DNA of 64,000 nucleotides from Bacillus sp. Marseille-Q3570 (GCF_946151055.1 NZ_CAMGYZ010000005.1:1-64000); one strand, 5' to 3'; shown: positions 1 through 9,845, counted from the first letter of the stretch. The notes: generated from the letters alone by a model not told the origin. A program made the numbers and translations.

Positions 1-33
1 ACTTGTAAGGATCTAAACTAAGGAAGATGATGA

Positions 34-1257
34 GTGTATAAGTCTATTAAAAAAAAGGTTAATAGTAACTTTTTTATGAAAATTATTGAATCCTTTCTAG
101 GTAAAGGCTCTTTTTTAATTCTATCATTGGTATTTTCATATGTTTGTACTAAATTTTATGGGGCCGAGACTTTTGGTGTTTATGTTTATGCATTCACAAT
201 AGTACAAATTTTTATGGTTTTTGTGAAACTTGGGTTAGATAGTGGGTTAATGTATTCAATACCTAAAAATGGATATAAACATATCACGTTAAGTTTCTTA
301 GTTAATTTGATATGTTCTTTTCTGGTGATATTAGTCTTCTTATTTACAATTGAGGATATGTATTTTAAATACATGGTACCTTTAATTTGGTTTCTCTCAG
401 TTGAACAGTTATTTTTTAGTATCTATAGGTCAGTAGGGAAAATAAAAGAGTACTATTATATAAATGGCCTATTAAGTATGGTACTGAGAATACTATTGGT
501 AATTATCTTATATTATATTTCAGGTAAAAACGAATATAGCATTGCCATAGGGGTATACATATCATTTTTTATCTCAGTATTCATATATTTTTCCCAACAC
601 AGTAGTAAGTTTAAAAAGTTAGTCTTTGATAAAAAATATTTACTTTATTCTTTACCATTGGTTTTATCTACAATGACGGGGATGTTAATTAACCGTGTGG
701 ATTTATTGATGATTGGTAAAATGTTAACTTTTAAGGAAGTTGGTATTTATCAGATTATCGTACAAATTTCTAACATAACAGCAGTATTATTAATGATCTT
801 TAATACTGTATTTGCACCTGAAATCGCAAAATTATATCATCAAGGTAAACAAACCGAGCTAACAAATTTATATTCTAAAGCAACAAAAATATTGGCTCTA
901 TTTTCACTCATACTAACTATATTTATAATACTATTCACTCCTATCTTATTACCCATATTTGGTTCTGATTTTATTTTAGGAGAGCAGGCTTTAATAATAA
1001 GGAGTTTAGGACAATTTGTTAACATTGCAGTTGGGGGCGTGTGGTGGATGTTATCGATGACTGGATCTCCGAAATATCAATTGTATGTTAACCTCTTTGC
1101 ACTTCTATTAAATTTTATCCTCAACTTGTTCTTAATACCTCAATATGGAATTAATGGAGCTGCATTTTCAAGTATGGTAACAATAATAATTGCGAATATA
1201 ATAGGTTATGTTTTAGTATCAAAAAAATTTGGAGTTAAAGTATTTAAGTTTTTTTAA
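34..1257 (+). CDS. Wzx-like polysaccharide flippase (oligosaccharide translocase)
   Basis: Predicted integral membrane protein of the MATE-like Wzx/polysaccharide-export family, which flips lipid-linked sugar repeat units across the membrane. The 407 residues are almost wholly hydrophobic, with about 12 helices, a Lys-rich N-terminus (KSIKKK) and the usual early segment with TKFYGAETFGVY, typical of Wzx helix 2. The GTG start is chosen because AAGGAAG at 20-26 lies seven bases upstream; the ATGs at 27 and 30 are in another frame and stop at once. The first 21 bases may be the end of a preceding gene (codons TCKDLN then TAA). It is AT-rich compared with the following cys genes, as is common for O-unit or capsule genes. 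The family call is from sequence pattern; the transported glycan cannot be told. Confidence 0.85.
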   Translation: MYKSIKKKVNSNFFMKIIESFLGKGSFLILSLVFSYVCTKFYGAETFGVYVYAFTIVQIFMVFVKLGLDSGLMYSIPKNGYKHITLSFLVNLICSFLVILVFLFTIEDMYFKYMVPLIWFLSVEQLFFSIYRSVGKIKEYYYINGLLSMVLRILLVIILYYISGKNEYSIAIGVYISFFISVFIYFSQHSSKFKKLVFDKKYLLYSLPLVLSTMTGMLINRVDLLMIGKMLTFKEVGIYQIIVQISNITAVLLMIFNTVFAPEIAKLYHQGKQTELTNLYSKATKILALFSLILTIFIILFTPILLPIFGSDFILGEQALIIRSLGQFVNIAVGGVWWMLSMTGSPKYQLYVNLFALLLNFILNLFLIPQYGINGAAFSSMVTIIIANIIGYVLVSKKFGVKVFKFF

Positions 1258-1312
1258 CATGAACATTTTAAAATTATGTTGGATTTGAACTAGTGTCAGG
1301 AGGTAATAAATA

Positions 1313-2212
1313 ATGAAAGAATTAAGCCACCTCGATCAACTCGAGGCTGAAGCAATCTATATTATTCGGGAAGTCGCAGCTGAATGTGAAAATCCGGTCA
1401 TGCTTTATTCAATCGGTAAAGACAGCTCTGTTATGTTGCATCTTGCAATGAAAGCTTTCTATCCGGAAAAACCATCTTTTCCGTTCATGCATATCAACAC
1501 GACGTGGAAGTTTAAAGAAATGATTGAGTTTCGTGATCGTAAAGCAAAAGAATTAGGAATTGAAATGATAGAACATATCAATCAGGAAGGTGTTGAACAA
1601 GGAATCAACCCGTTTGAGCATGGTTCAGCTTATACGGATATTATGAAAACGCAAGCATTGAAGGAAGCTTTAGATAAATATGGATTCACTGCTGCATTTG
1701 GCGGCGGTAGACGTGATGAAGAAAAATCACGTGCAAAAGAGCGTGTCTTCTCTTTCCGTAATAAGAATCACGCCTGGAATCCGAAGAACCAGAAACCTGA
1801 AATGTGGAAGCTTTATAACACAAGAATTAATAAAGGGGAAAGCATGCGTGTCTTCCCACTTTCAAACTGGACAGAAAAAGATATATGGCAATATATTCGC
1901 AGAGAAAATATTGATATTGTACCATTATATTTTGCTAAAGAAAGACCGGTCGTCTTTCGTGATGGGAACATCGTGATGGTGGATGATGACCGAATGCAGT
2001 TAAAACCTGATGAAAAGGTAGAAATGAAGAAAGTTCGTTTCCGTACATTAGGCTGTTACCCTCTTACTGGTGGTGTAGAGTCTGAAGCAGATACTTTAGA
2101 AGAAATCATTGAAGAAACGCTTGGAGCGGTTTCTTCAGAGCGGACAAGTCGTGTCATTGACCAAGAGGCTGCTGCCAGTATGGAAAGACGTAAGCGAGAG
2201 GGGTATTTCTAA
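1313..2212 (+). CDS. cysD: Sulfate adenylyltransferase subunit 2 (CysD)
   Basis: Catalytic, ATP-pyrophosphatase-type subunit of the heterodimeric ATP sulfurylase; with CysN it makes adenosine 5'-phosphosulfate (APS) from sulfate and ATP. The 299 residues match the family length, with the PP-loop [12 protein letters not shown] near residue 35, [15 protein letters not shown] near 126, and the conserved C-terminus TSRVID then a [10 protein letters not shown] tail. AGGAGG lies eight to nine bases before ATG. It sits directly before cysNC (one base between stop and start), so the two are surely co-translated. Bacilli usually use the unrelated single-chain Sat enzyme, so the CysDN type beside sugar-polymer genes suggests PAPS supply for sulfation rather than cysteine synthesis (inference). 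Confidence 0.96.
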   Translation: MKELSHLDQLEAEAIYIIREVAAECENPVMLYSIGKDSSVMLHLAMKAFYPEKPSFPFMHINTTWKFKEMIEFRDRKAKELGIEMIEHINQEGVEQGINPFEHGSAYTDIMKTQALKEALDKYGFTAAFGGGRRDEEKSRAKERVFSFRNKNHAWNPKNQKPEMWKLYNTRINKGESMRVFPLSNWTEKDIWQYIRRENIDIVPLYFAKERPVVFRDGNIVMVDDDRMQLKPDEKVEMKKVRFRTLGCYPLTGGVESEADTLEEIIEETLGAVSSERTSRVIDQEAAASMERRKREGYF

Positions 2213-2213
2213 A

Positions 2214-4040
2214 ATGAAGAGTCTATTGAAATTCATTACGTGCGGAAGTGTGGACGACGGAAAATCAACTCTAATCGGACACATGCTTTATGATGCAAAG
2301 CTATTGTTTGCGGATCAAGAAAAAGCGTTAGAACTAGATAGTAAGGTCGGTAGTCGTGGTGGAGAAATTGATTATTCTCTTCTCCTTGATGGACTAATGG
2401 CTGAAAGAGAACAAGGAATTACAATCGATGTTGCGTATCGTTATTTTACAACTGATAACCGTTCGTTCATTGTTGCCGATACACCTGGGCACGAAGAATA
2501 TACACGAAACATGGCTGTTGGTGCATCTTTTGCTGATTTAGCCATCATTCTTGTAGATGCAACAAAGGGTGTCATTACTCAAACAAAACGACATGCACGT
2601 ATTTGTTCGTTGATGGGGATTAAACATCTTGTATTAGCCGTTAACAAAATGGATTTGATCGGTTTTGATCAAAATCGTTTTGATGAAATCAAAGAAGATT
2701 TTAAGCAGATGACATACGGATTCAATCTTGAGAGCATTCAAGTTATTCCTGTTTCAGCAACAGAAGGGGATAATATTACAAAAAAATCGGAGAATACACT
2801 TTGGTATGAAGGTTTACCTCTTTTACCATATTTGGAGAGTATTGATGTCCGTAAAGAAAACGAACAGAACAGCTTTCTTATGCCAGTCCAGCGTGTAAGC
2901 CGGCCAAACCACACATACCGAGGCTTCCAAGGTCAAATTGAAGCTGGGAATATAACAGTAGGGGACGAGGTAATCACCTTACCAAGTAATGAAAAAGCAA
3001 AAGTAAAGAGTATTTTAGTAACAGATAAAGAGATGGAGTCTGCCGTTGTTGGACAACCTATTACCATTCAGTTGGATCGTGAAGTCGACGTTTCTCGTGG
3101 GTGTGTATTGACTACAGAGGAAAATATTCAAGTAACAGATATGTTTACGTCTACGATTCTATGGATGGATGATAATCCCTTGGTCCCAGGCAGGAACTAC
3201 TTAGTCAAAGTAGGGACGAAAATCCTTCCAGGAACCGTCATGTCCATTAAACACAAGATCGATATTAATTCTGGGAAGCATATTCCATCAGACAGAACCT
3301 TTAAGAACGAATTGGTAGAATGTGATATTTCCCTATCTGAAAATATGGTCTTTGATACATTTGAAAATAATGAAGTCTTGGGTGGTTTGATTTTAGTGGA
3401 CCGTGTAACGAATATGACTTCAGGATGTGGGGTCATTTCTCACGCCCTTCGTAGATCAACCAATGTTGTATGGCAAGAGACAGATATAACGAGAGTGATT
3501 CGTTCGCAACAAAAAGGGCAGAAGCCTTTGACTTTATGGTTTACTGGTCTTTCAGGTTCAGGGAAATCCACCCTTGCAAATGAAGTTGAGAAACGTTTGG
3601 TATCGATTGGACACCACACGATGTTACTTGATGGTGATAACATACGCCATGGTTTGAATAAAAACCTAGGATTTAAAGAAAGTGACCGTGTGGAAAATAT
3701 TCGTCGTATCGCTGAAGTAGCAAAGCTGATGAATGATGCCGGAGTTATTACATTAGCCTCATTTATTTCACCATATGAAAGTGATCGGAAAAACGCGAGA
3801 GAAATCGTTGGTAAGGAATATATCGAAATATTTGTCAGCACTCCACTTGAAGAATGTGAAAAACGGGATGTAAAAGGCTTGTATAAAAAAGCACGTAATG
3901 GGGAGATTCCGAACTTTACTGGTATATCAAGCCCATACGAAGAACCAGAAAATCCAGAAATCGAAATCGATACAAGCAAGTATTCATTAGAAGAAGCAAC
4001 AGAGTATGTAGTGACACGAGTAATGGATTATTTAGATTGA
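2214..4040 (+). CDS. cysNC: Bifunctional sulfate adenylyltransferase subunit 1 / APS kinase (CysNC)
   Basis: Fusion of the regulatory GTPase subunit of ATP sulfurylase with APS kinase, so one protein helps make APS and phosphorylates it to PAPS. The N-terminal EF-Tu-like GTPase shows GSVDDGKSTLIG (about residue 11), DTPGHEEYTRNM and NKMDL, followed by beta-barrel domains. The C-terminal kinase starts near residue 430 with the P-loop GLSGSGKST and later FISPY and GISSPYEEP, as in CysC. Length 608 residues. A longer reading frame opens inside cysD at 2109, but the ATG at 2214 matches the family start MKSLLKFITCGSVDDGKST and follows GAGAGGGG. Direct neighbour of cysD; a terminator hairpin follows its stop. 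Confidence 0.95.
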   Translation: MKSLLKFITCGSVDDGKSTLIGHMLYDAKLLFADQEKALELDSKVGSRGGEIDYSLLLDGLMAEREQGITIDVAYRYFTTDNRSFIVADTPGHEEYTRNMAVGASFADLAIILVDATKGVITQTKRHARICSLMGIKHLVLAVNKMDLIGFDQNRFDEIKEDFKQMTYGFNLESIQVIPVSATEGDNITKKSENTLWYEGLPLLPYLESIDVRKENEQNSFLMPVQRVSRPNHTYRGFQGQIEAGNITVGDEVITLPSNEKAKVKSILVTDKEMESAVVGQPITIQLDREVDVSRGCVLTTEENIQVTDMFTSTILWMDDNPLVPGRNYLVKVGTKILPGTVMSIKHKIDINSGKHIPSDRTFKNELVECDISLSENMVFDTFENNEVLGGLILVDRVTNMTSGCGVISHALRRSTNVVWQETDITRVIRSQQKGQKPLTLWFTGLSGSGKSTLANEVEKRLVSIGHHTMLLDGDNIRHGLNKNLGFKESDRVENIRRIAEVAKLMNDAGVITLASFISPYESDRKNAREIVGKEYIEIFVSTPLEECEKRDVKGLYKKARNGEIPNFTGISSPYEEPENPEIEIDTSKYSLEEATEYVVTRVMDYLD

Positions 4041-4048
4041 AATGAGTT

Positions 4049-4087
4049 AAAGCTACTATCGTTTTATGGTAGTAGCTTTCTTTTTTA
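4049..4087 (+). terminator. Rho-independent terminator after cysNC
   Basis: Inverted repeat AAAGCTACTA / TAGTAGCTTT with an 11-base loop, followed by a run of T (TCTTTTTT). It lies 9 bases after the cysNC stop, so the permease gene downstream needs partial readthrough or its own promoter. Confidence 0.85.
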
Positions 4088-4132
4088 TGTAATTTGATTT
4101 TTTGAAGATGGATTGGAAAGGGAGACTTCCCT

Positions 4133-5911
4133 ATGTCGGTTGAAATGATATTTGTATTTATTATGATCGTAGTCATGTTAGCTGCTCTTCTATTCGAGGT
4201 AGCACGCCCAGATATGATTATTTTTTCTGTTGTCGTAATCTTTTTAATTACAGGACTATTAACCCCAGAAGAAGCTTTAAAAGGCTTTTCAAATCAGGGG
4301 ATGTTGACGGTAGCTCTATTATTCATAGTAGCAGGAGCGGTCCAAAAGCATGGGATTATCGATCAAATCATGAAGCGATGGTTGAATAAAAGCAGAAGTG
4401 TCAGAGGTTCGATGTTACGTTTCTTTTTGCCTCTTCCACTTTTTTCAGCATTCTTAAATAATACGCCCATTGTCGTAACGTTTACTCCTATTATTAAAAA
4501 ATGGTGTGAAGATCGGGGAATCGCACCTTCTAAATTTTTAATTCCTTTATCATATGTAACGATTTTGGGTGGAACCATCACCTTGATGGGTACGTCAACC
4601 AATCTAGTCGTACACGGCATGTTGCTTGATAATGATTTAGAAGGATTTACATTATTCCAACTCGCTATAGTTGGAATATCGATTACGATTATAGGCTTTA
4701 TTTATTTATTTACAGTAGGGTACAGACTCTTACCGAATCATTTAGGTTTTCGTGAACAAGTTATAGCTGATTCAAGAGAGTATATTGCAGAGATGACTGT
4801 TCAGCCGAATTTCGCTTTTTTAAATCAATCTGTTCAGAAAGCTGGTTTAAGAGACTTGAAAGGTCTTTATTTGATTGAAATCATTCGGGGAGAAGAGAGA
4901 ATTTCTCCTGTCCGATCGACAACGATTATTCAAACTGGCGACCGATTAATCTTTACAGGGTTGATTTCTACAATAGCCGACTTACAAAATATAAAAGGAT
5001 TATCCCTTGAAACAGGGTCTGATTTAGAATTAGAGGACTTAAAAAACGGAAGTATCCAATTGGTGGAAGCGGTAGTATCACATCAATCCTCTTTATTAGC
5101 AAAAACGATTAAACAGTCACAATTTCGATCGCGATTTGATGCAGGAGTGTTGGCTGTACATCGAAATAATGAAAGGATTAAAAGTAAAATCGGGGACATT
5201 ATTTTGCGACCTGGTGATACATTACTACTGCTTACGGGCTCTGACTTCATTCGAAAATATCAACAATCGAGTGACTTCTATGTTGTGTCTTCGTTAGATG
5301 CTCCTACAAATCTCCATGAAAACCCTAAAAAAGGATGGCTGACCATAGGATTGTTAGTAGCGATGATTCTACTGGTTACCCTTGGTGTGTTAAGCATGTT
5401 CAAGGCGATGGCATTAGCTGTGTTTTTATTAATCGTCACCAAGATGATTACACCGGAAGAAGCAAAAAAATATGTTCAATTTAATGTGCTTCTGTTGATT
5501 GCTAGTGCATTTGGAGTCGGTGCAGCGATGACCAAAAGTGGTTTAGCAGAATGGCTGGCTAAAGGTTTACTTACATTAGGAGAGCCATTTGGCTTATTTG
5601 TTATCCTTTTGTTGGTCTATCTATTAACAAATATTTTTACTGAATTAATTACAAATAGTGCGGCGGCAGTATTGATGCTTCCGATTGGACTTGAACTTGC
5701 ATCTTCATTAGCTGTTTCCTATATGGGGTTTGCAGTGATCATTGCGATTGCGGCCTCAGCTAGTTTTATAACTCCTATAGGCTATCAAACCAATTTGATT
5801 GTGTATGGACCTGGAGGCTACAAATTTAAGGACTATATTAAAGTTGGGACTCCTTTAAGTTTATTAGTAATGGTCATTACGGTTACAATAGTGAATTTCG
5901 TATGGTTTTAG
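4133..5911 (+). CDS. SLC13/DASS-family permease with two TrkA-C (RCK_C) domains, probable sulfate transporter
   Basis: Predicted inner-membrane anion:sodium symporter-type permease. About 5 helices (residues 1-200) are followed by a soluble insert of two TrkA-C/RCK_C-like domains (about 205-285 and 295-380, each ending with GDxLxxTG or GDTLLLLTG) and then another 5-6 helices to residue 592. This layout is that of the SAC1/SLC13-like sulfate permeases often found beside cysDNC. The paired hairpin motifs NNTPIVV plus GTSTNLVV in the first half and TNSAAAVLMLP plus TPIGYQTNLIVYGPGGY in the second are the signature of the DASS fold. Position between cysNC and a PAP phosphatase gene supports sulfate as the substrate. 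GGAAAGGGAG precedes the ATG. Substrate is inferred from context. Confidence 0.85.
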   Translation: MSVEMIFVFIMIVVMLAALLFEVARPDMIIFSVVVIFLITGLLTPEEALKGFSNQGMLTVALLFIVAGAVQKHGIIDQIMKRWLNKSRSVRGSMLRFFLPLPLFSAFLNNTPIVVTFTPIIKKWCEDRGIAPSKFLIPLSYVTILGGTITLMGTSTNLVVHGMLLDNDLEGFTLFQLAIVGISITIIGFIYLFTVGYRLLPNHLGFREQVIADSREYIAEMTVQPNFAFLNQSVQKAGLRDLKGLYLIEIIRGEERISPVRSTTIIQTGDRLIFTGLISTIADLQNIKGLSLETGSDLELEDLKNGSIQLVEAVVSHQSSLLAKTIKQSQFRSRFDAGVLAVHRNNERIKSKIGDIILRPGDTLLLLTGSDFIRKYQQSSDFYVVSSLDAPTNLHENPKKGWLTIGLLVAMILLVTLGVLSMFKAMALAVFLLIVTKMITPEEAKKYVQFNVLLLIASAFGVGAAMTKSGLAEWLAKGLLTLGEPFGLFVILLLVYLLTNIFTELITNSAAAVLMLPIGLELASSLAVSYMGFAVIIAIAASASFITPIGYQTNLIVYGPGGYKFKDYIKVGTPLSLLVMVITVTIVNFVWF

Positions 5912-5944
5912 GATTTTAATATAGTAGAAGGCGGTTTTAAAATA

Positions 5945-6754
5945 ATGAAGAATTTTAATTTATACGATCTTTTCAAAATCTCTTTAGAGGCCGGAAAAGA
6001 AATTTTAGAGGTTTATGCACAAGATTTTAACGTGGAATATAAAAATGATGATTCTCCACTGACTATAGCAGATAAACAAGCTCACAACGCTATAATGAAA
6101 GGATTAAATACACTAGATCCTATTCTACCTGTATTGAGTGAAGAGGGAAGAGAGATACCTTATAGTGAACGGAAAGAATGGGAGCAATTTTGGTTAGTGG
6201 ACCCACTTGATGGAACAAAAGAATTTATTAAGAAAAATGGGGAGTTTACTGTAAATATTGCACTAATTGAAGGAAAGTATCCTTCGATTGGAATTATATA
6301 CGCTCCAGCGTTAGATACGTTTTATTTTGGGCGAGTTGGAAATGGAGCCTATAAATTAGAAAATGCTTCTAAGGTAGAAGTAGCAAATGAAGAAGAATTG
6401 ATTCAGAAAAGCATGAGACTACCTGAAATAGAAGAACGTAAAGTAACACGTGCTGTTGCAAGTAGATCGCATATGTCAGAAGAAACGAAAAGCTTTATTA
6501 AAGAATTAGAAGCAAAGCATGGAGAAGTAGAAGTTGTTTCATCAGGAAGTTCATTAAAGTTTTGCTTAGTGGCAGAAGGGAAATCAGACTATTACCCACG
6601 ATATGCGCCCACAATGGAATGGGATACAGGCGCCGGACAAGCGATTGTTGAAGCTGCAGGTGGAAAAGTGTCGAGGTATGAGGACGCTGAGCGTTTTTAT
6701 TATAACAGAGAAGATTTACTGAACGGCTGGTTTTTGGTTAAACGTTTTAATTAA
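5945..6754 (+). CDS. cysQ: 3'(2'),5'-bisphosphate nucleotidase, CysQ-like
   Basis: Magnesium-dependent phosphatase of the inositol-monophosphatase fold that removes the 3'-phosphate from PAP (the by-product of PAPS-using sulfotransferases), or from PAPS. Shows the metal-binding motifs VLSEEGREIPY (about residue 63) and the signature WLVDPLDGTKEFIKKNGEFTVNIALI (about 85-105), plus the C-terminal EWDTGAGQAIVEAAGG. Length 269 residues fits CysQ (about 250-270). GAAGGCGG precedes the ATG. As last step of the sulfate set it would relieve PAP inhibition; its presence argues that PAPS is used by a sulfotransferase whose gene is not in this window and may lie upstream. Confidence 0.92.
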   Translation: MKNFNLYDLFKISLEAGKEILEVYAQDFNVEYKNDDSPLTIADKQAHNAIMKGLNTLDPILPVLSEEGREIPYSERKEWEQFWLVDPLDGTKEFIKKNGEFTVNIALIEGKYPSIGIIYAPALDTFYFGRVGNGAYKLENASKVEVANEEELIQKSMRLPEIEERKVTRAVASRSHMSEETKSFIKELEAKHGEVEVVSSGSSLKFCLVAEGKSDYYPRYAPTMEWDTGAGQAIVEAAGGKVSRYEDAERFYYNREDLLNGWFLVKRFN

Positions 6755-6792
6755 CTATTTTTGTAAATGTAGTATTATAGAGGGTGAATTTA

Positions 6793-7959
6793 ATGAAAAT
6801 TACTATCGCTGGAACAGGTTATGTAGGCTTATCAAATGCCATATTACTGGCTCAACATAACGAAGTAACTGCACTGGATATTATCCAAGAAAAAGTAGAT
6901 ATGATTAATAATAAAAGGTCTCCGATAATAGATAATGAGATTGAAGAATTCCTAGCAACAAAAGAATTAAAATTAACTGCAACAACGGACAATTATAAAG
7001 CATTTAAAGATGCCGAATATGTAATTATATCTACACCTACAAATTATGATCCTGAAAAGAATTATTTTAATACTAGAACTGTTGAAGCTGTTATTGCTAA
7101 TGTTTTATCCATTAATCCCGATGCAGTGATGGTTATTAAATCAACAGTTCCAGTAGGTTATACAGAAGCGATACGAGAAAAATTTGAGACAGAAAATATT
7201 ATCTTTTCTCCAGAGTTTTTAAGAGAAGGTAAAGCATTATATGATAATTTGTATCCTTCAAGAATTGTTGTGGGTGAACAGTCTAAAAGAGCAAAAGTAT
7301 TTGCAAACTTGCTAGTTCAAGGGGCTATTAAGGAAGATATTCCTGTGCTATTTACTAATTCAACAGAAGCGGAAGCTATTAAACTATTTGCCAACACATA
7401 CCTTGCGATGAGAGTCGCATTTTTTAATGAGCTCGATTCTTATGCAGAAGTAAGGGAATTAAACAGTAAGCAAATTATTGATGGAGTTGGTCTAGATCCA
7501 CGAATAGGTGATCACTATAATAATCCATCCTTTGGTTATGGTGGCTACTGTTTACCTAAAGATACAAAACAGTTATTAGCGAATTATGTGGATGTTCCAA
7601 ATAATATAATGACAGCTATTGTTGATGCCAATAGAACAAGAAAAGACCATGTTGCCGAAATGATTATTAGGAAAAATCCTAAGATTGTCGGTATCTATCG
7701 ACTTGCTATGAAAATGGACTCGGATAATTTTAGGCAGTCAGCTATTCAAGGAGTTATGAAACGCATTAAAGCAAAGGGCATTGAAGTCGTTGTGTATGAA
7801 CCAGCACTTCAAGAGGAGACATTCTTTAATTCTCGAGTAATAAATGACTTTGAAGAGTTTAAAAGAATATCAGATGTAATCGTTGCGAATCGATTATCTG
7901 ATGATCTACATGAAGTAGAGGATAAGGTATATACTAGAGATTTATTTAGTAGGGATTAG
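6793..7959 (+). CDS. ugd: UDP-glucose 6-dehydrogenase
   Basis: NAD-dependent four-electron oxidation of UDP-glucose to UDP-glucuronate, a precursor of acidic surface polysaccharides. N-terminal Rossmann motif [18 protein letters not shown] (residues 3-20), [18 protein letters not shown] and the catalytic cysteine in [10 protein letters not shown] (Cys253). Length 388 residues equals that of the short Ugd type (E. coli-like). The frame opens at a GTG at 6784, but the ATG at 6793 sits six bases after AGAGGGTG, so it is taken as the start. Family members can use other UDP- or GDP-sugars; the UDP-glucose call rests on length and overall pattern. Lies 38 bases after cysQ, probably the same surface-polysaccharide locus. 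Confidence 0.92.
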   Translation: MKITIAGTGYVGLSNAILLAQHNEVTALDIIQEKVDMINNKRSPIIDNEIEEFLATKELKLTATTDNYKAFKDAEYVIISTPTNYDPEKNYFNTRTVEAVIANVLSINPDAVMVIKSTVPVGYTEAIREKFETENIIFSPEFLREGKALYDNLYPSRIVVGEQSKRAKVFANLLVQGAIKEDIPVLFTNSTEAEAIKLFANTYLAMRVAFFNELDSYAEVRELNSKQIIDGVGLDPRIGDHYNNPSFGYGGYCLPKDTKQLLANYVDVPNNIMTAIVDANRTRKDHVAEMIIRKNPKIVGIYRLAMKMDSDNFRQSAIQGVMKRIKAKGIEVVVYEPALQEETFFNSRVINDFEEFKRISDVIVANRLSDDLHEVEDKVYTRDLFSRD

Positions 7960-8027
7960 TAAATGGCTTTTCAAAAACATTGGTAGTTAGTATTTTTCAA
8001 GAGTGAATGAAGAAAAACAAATAGTAC

Positions 8028-8062
8028 AAAATCCCCTGAGCATTCTTAGCTCAGGGGATTTC
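8028..8062. terminator. Bidirectional terminator between convergent genes
   Basis: Perfect 13-bp inverted repeat AAATCCCCTGAGC / GCTCAGGGGATTT with a 7-base loop, with A-rich and T-rich flanks. It separates ugd (+) from the secreted glycosidase-like gene (-) and can serve both. Confidence 0.85.
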
Positions 8063-8072
8063 TGTTATGCAG

Positions 8073-9845
8073 TTATTTCTGTTTTGATAGATTCAATGTT
8101 TCTTTTTCAAAATCCCTCAGCAATTGGATAGTTTTGTTCTTTTTAATAGAGAACATGGCTGTTTCTTTAACGGGTTGTACTACTATATTGTCAACTATGA
8201 TTGGTTCTTCGCCTTTTGCGGTTAGTGTTATTCTATGTTTTCCTTCTTTGAGTTTTGTGGTTTGTACGATTTTACTTAGTGTGAGATAGGTTTCGTCAGG
8301 TGAATCGGAAACTAGGACTTCTCCGACGACCTTTCCGTCAACTTTTGCCTCTAAGTATACATCTTTTTCGGGAAGGTGTTGTTTTTCTAATGCTGCGTAT
8401 ATGAGATATTCTCCGTTTTTCACTTCTACCTCTTTTTCGATTGCTTCTCCATCTTCTAGTTTTACGAGATTTCCACTGTAAAGAGCATCTCCGGTCCAGG
8501 CTTCTTCAGGTTCAATGACTTCAGGTTCTCCAGCTGCAGTTTTAAAATCTTCTGCTTCATGAATAGTTTTCGTATGTCGATCGATTGTTTTAGCATATAA
8601 ATATTTACTAGCCTGGTTTGATTCTTTGATCGTTTGCAGAGCAAGAAGGGCTTCAATAGTCGATTCTGCCCCGGAATTCAGATTTACTTCACCTGTATCG
8701 CCATTCAATCCGTCATAGCCTCTTCCGGTTCCTGGGTCATACATGGCAAAATCAGCATCATTGTTCCCGGTGAACCAGGAGCCTGCAAGACCTGCGTATT
8801 GTGCATATGTTTGATCATTGGTCGCTTGATAGATTTCCATGAATCCCTGGACGAGCATGTTGACGCCATAGGCGATTTGTTCATCCCTGGTTGGCGTCGG
8901 TGCCATCTCTTTTATCATGCCCGCTGCGAGGATGTGTGTGAAAAGATGGTCGGCTTCATCTTTTGCCGATTGGATCCATTCTTCTTTATCCAGTACATTC
9001 CCGGCTTTTGCTAGAGCGAATGCCTGGCTACTGCCCCATGCATGCCAGAGAGTTGGGGAGCCGTTCCATCCTAAGTGTGCGCTGTATGGATAGTCATCAA
9101 AATCCCCCGCTTGATATTTTGATAGTCCTTTTCCAAGCTTGAGCATCGAGTCCTTAACCAGTACGTCTTCTTTTGCCGAATAATATTCAGCCAGACCTAA
9201 CAAGGCATTGGACATCGCATCAAATCCAGTGATCCATTTCGGCACCTTTACGCCGTGGACGGTTTCATAATTTCCATATTCGTCGTTGATCTGATTTTGT
9301 AACGCTTCATTTCCCAATAAAAAGCTTTCCTCCAGCTCGGCGGCATAGGCTGGGTCTTCTTTTTCGAAGACTTTATAGCCGTGTCCGAGTGCCCACATCG
9401 CTCTTGCTGCCCACCAGTCGAATGATTTTACACTCGTCGGTCCGTCTTTATTGATGGAGTGGTCTTCGTTGATGAAATTATAGAATTCGCCATCATCTGC
9501 TTGCATGTGCATGACAAAGTTCAAAAGTTTCTTCGCTTTCTCAAGCGAAGCATCGTTTTTCGTCTGTTCGAAATCAGTCAAATAGACAATTGCTGCACGT
9601 GCGACATCATCCACACAAGCGATTCCTTCACCAGATGCATCGACCCACTCATAGTCCGGATATTCCGAATAGATGTGGGTGATCAACATTTCCGTACCAT
9701 CAATGGTGACCTCCTCATTCAGGGAGTCGAGATGGGATAAGTTAATTGGGACATCGTTTTTCGGTGGTTGTTTTGCGATCGCTGAACCATTGAACGACAA
9801 CAATAGAGCGATAATCAGGAATACATTCATTGCTTTTCTGTACAT
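8073..9845 (-). CDS. Secreted six-hairpin glycosidase-like protein with C-terminal carbohydrate-binding domain
   Basis: Predicted extracellular protein of 590 residues. Signal peptide MYRKAMNVFLIIALLLSFNG then SAIA-K. Residues about 30-430 are rich in paired helices with repeated aromatic/acidic motifs (CVDDVARA, SFDWWAARAMWALGHGY, GWNGSPTLWHAWGSSQA), as in (alpha/alpha)6-barrel glycosidases and lyases. Residues about 440-565 (HEAEDFKTAAG onwards, ending IIVDNIVVQPV) look like a CBM6/CBM35-type beta-sandwich. I cannot assign a GH family. The ATG at 9845 is preferred over upstream starts because TAGGAGGA lies just before it and the signal peptide starts there. It follows the LacI gene on the same strand and probably acts with the GH130 operon on a mannose-type polymer (inference). 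Confidence 0.7.
   Translation of the reverse strand: MYRKAMNVFLIIALLLSFNGSAIAKQPPKNDVPINLSHLDSLNEEVTIDGTEMLITHIYSEYPDYEWVDASGEGIACVDDVARAAIVYLTDFEQTKNDASLEKAKKLLNFVMHMQADDGEFYNFINEDHSINKDGPTSVKSFDWWAARAMWALGHGYKVFEKEDPAYAAELEESFLLGNEALQNQINDEYGNYETVHGVKVPKWITGFDAMSNALLGLAEYYSAKEDVLVKDSMLKLGKGLSKYQAGDFDDYPYSAHLGWNGSPTLWHAWGSSQAFALAKAGNVLDKEEWIQSAKDEADHLFTHILAAGMIKEMAPTPTRDEQIAYGVNMLVQGFMEIYQATNDQTYAQYAGLAGSWFTGNNDADFAMYDPGTGRGYDGLNGDTGEVNLNSGAESTIEALLALQTIKESNQASKYLYAKTIDRHTKTIHEAEDFKTAAGEPEVIEPEEAWTGDALYSGNLVKLEDGEAIEKEVEVKNGEYLIYAALEKQHLPEKDVYLEAKVDGKVVGEVLVSDSPDETYLTLSKIVQTTKLKEGKHRITLTAKGEEPIIVDNIVVQPVKETAMFSIKKNKTIQLLRDFEKETLNLSKQK

Noticed and set aside
2109-2213. Longer start of cysNC inside cysD
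   Set aside because: The extra residues overlap cysD and do not belong to the CysN family; the ATG at 2214 fits.
3440-3979. 179-codon minus-strand frame opposite the APS kinase part
   Set aside because: Antisense shadow of cysNC with no ribosome site or family pattern.
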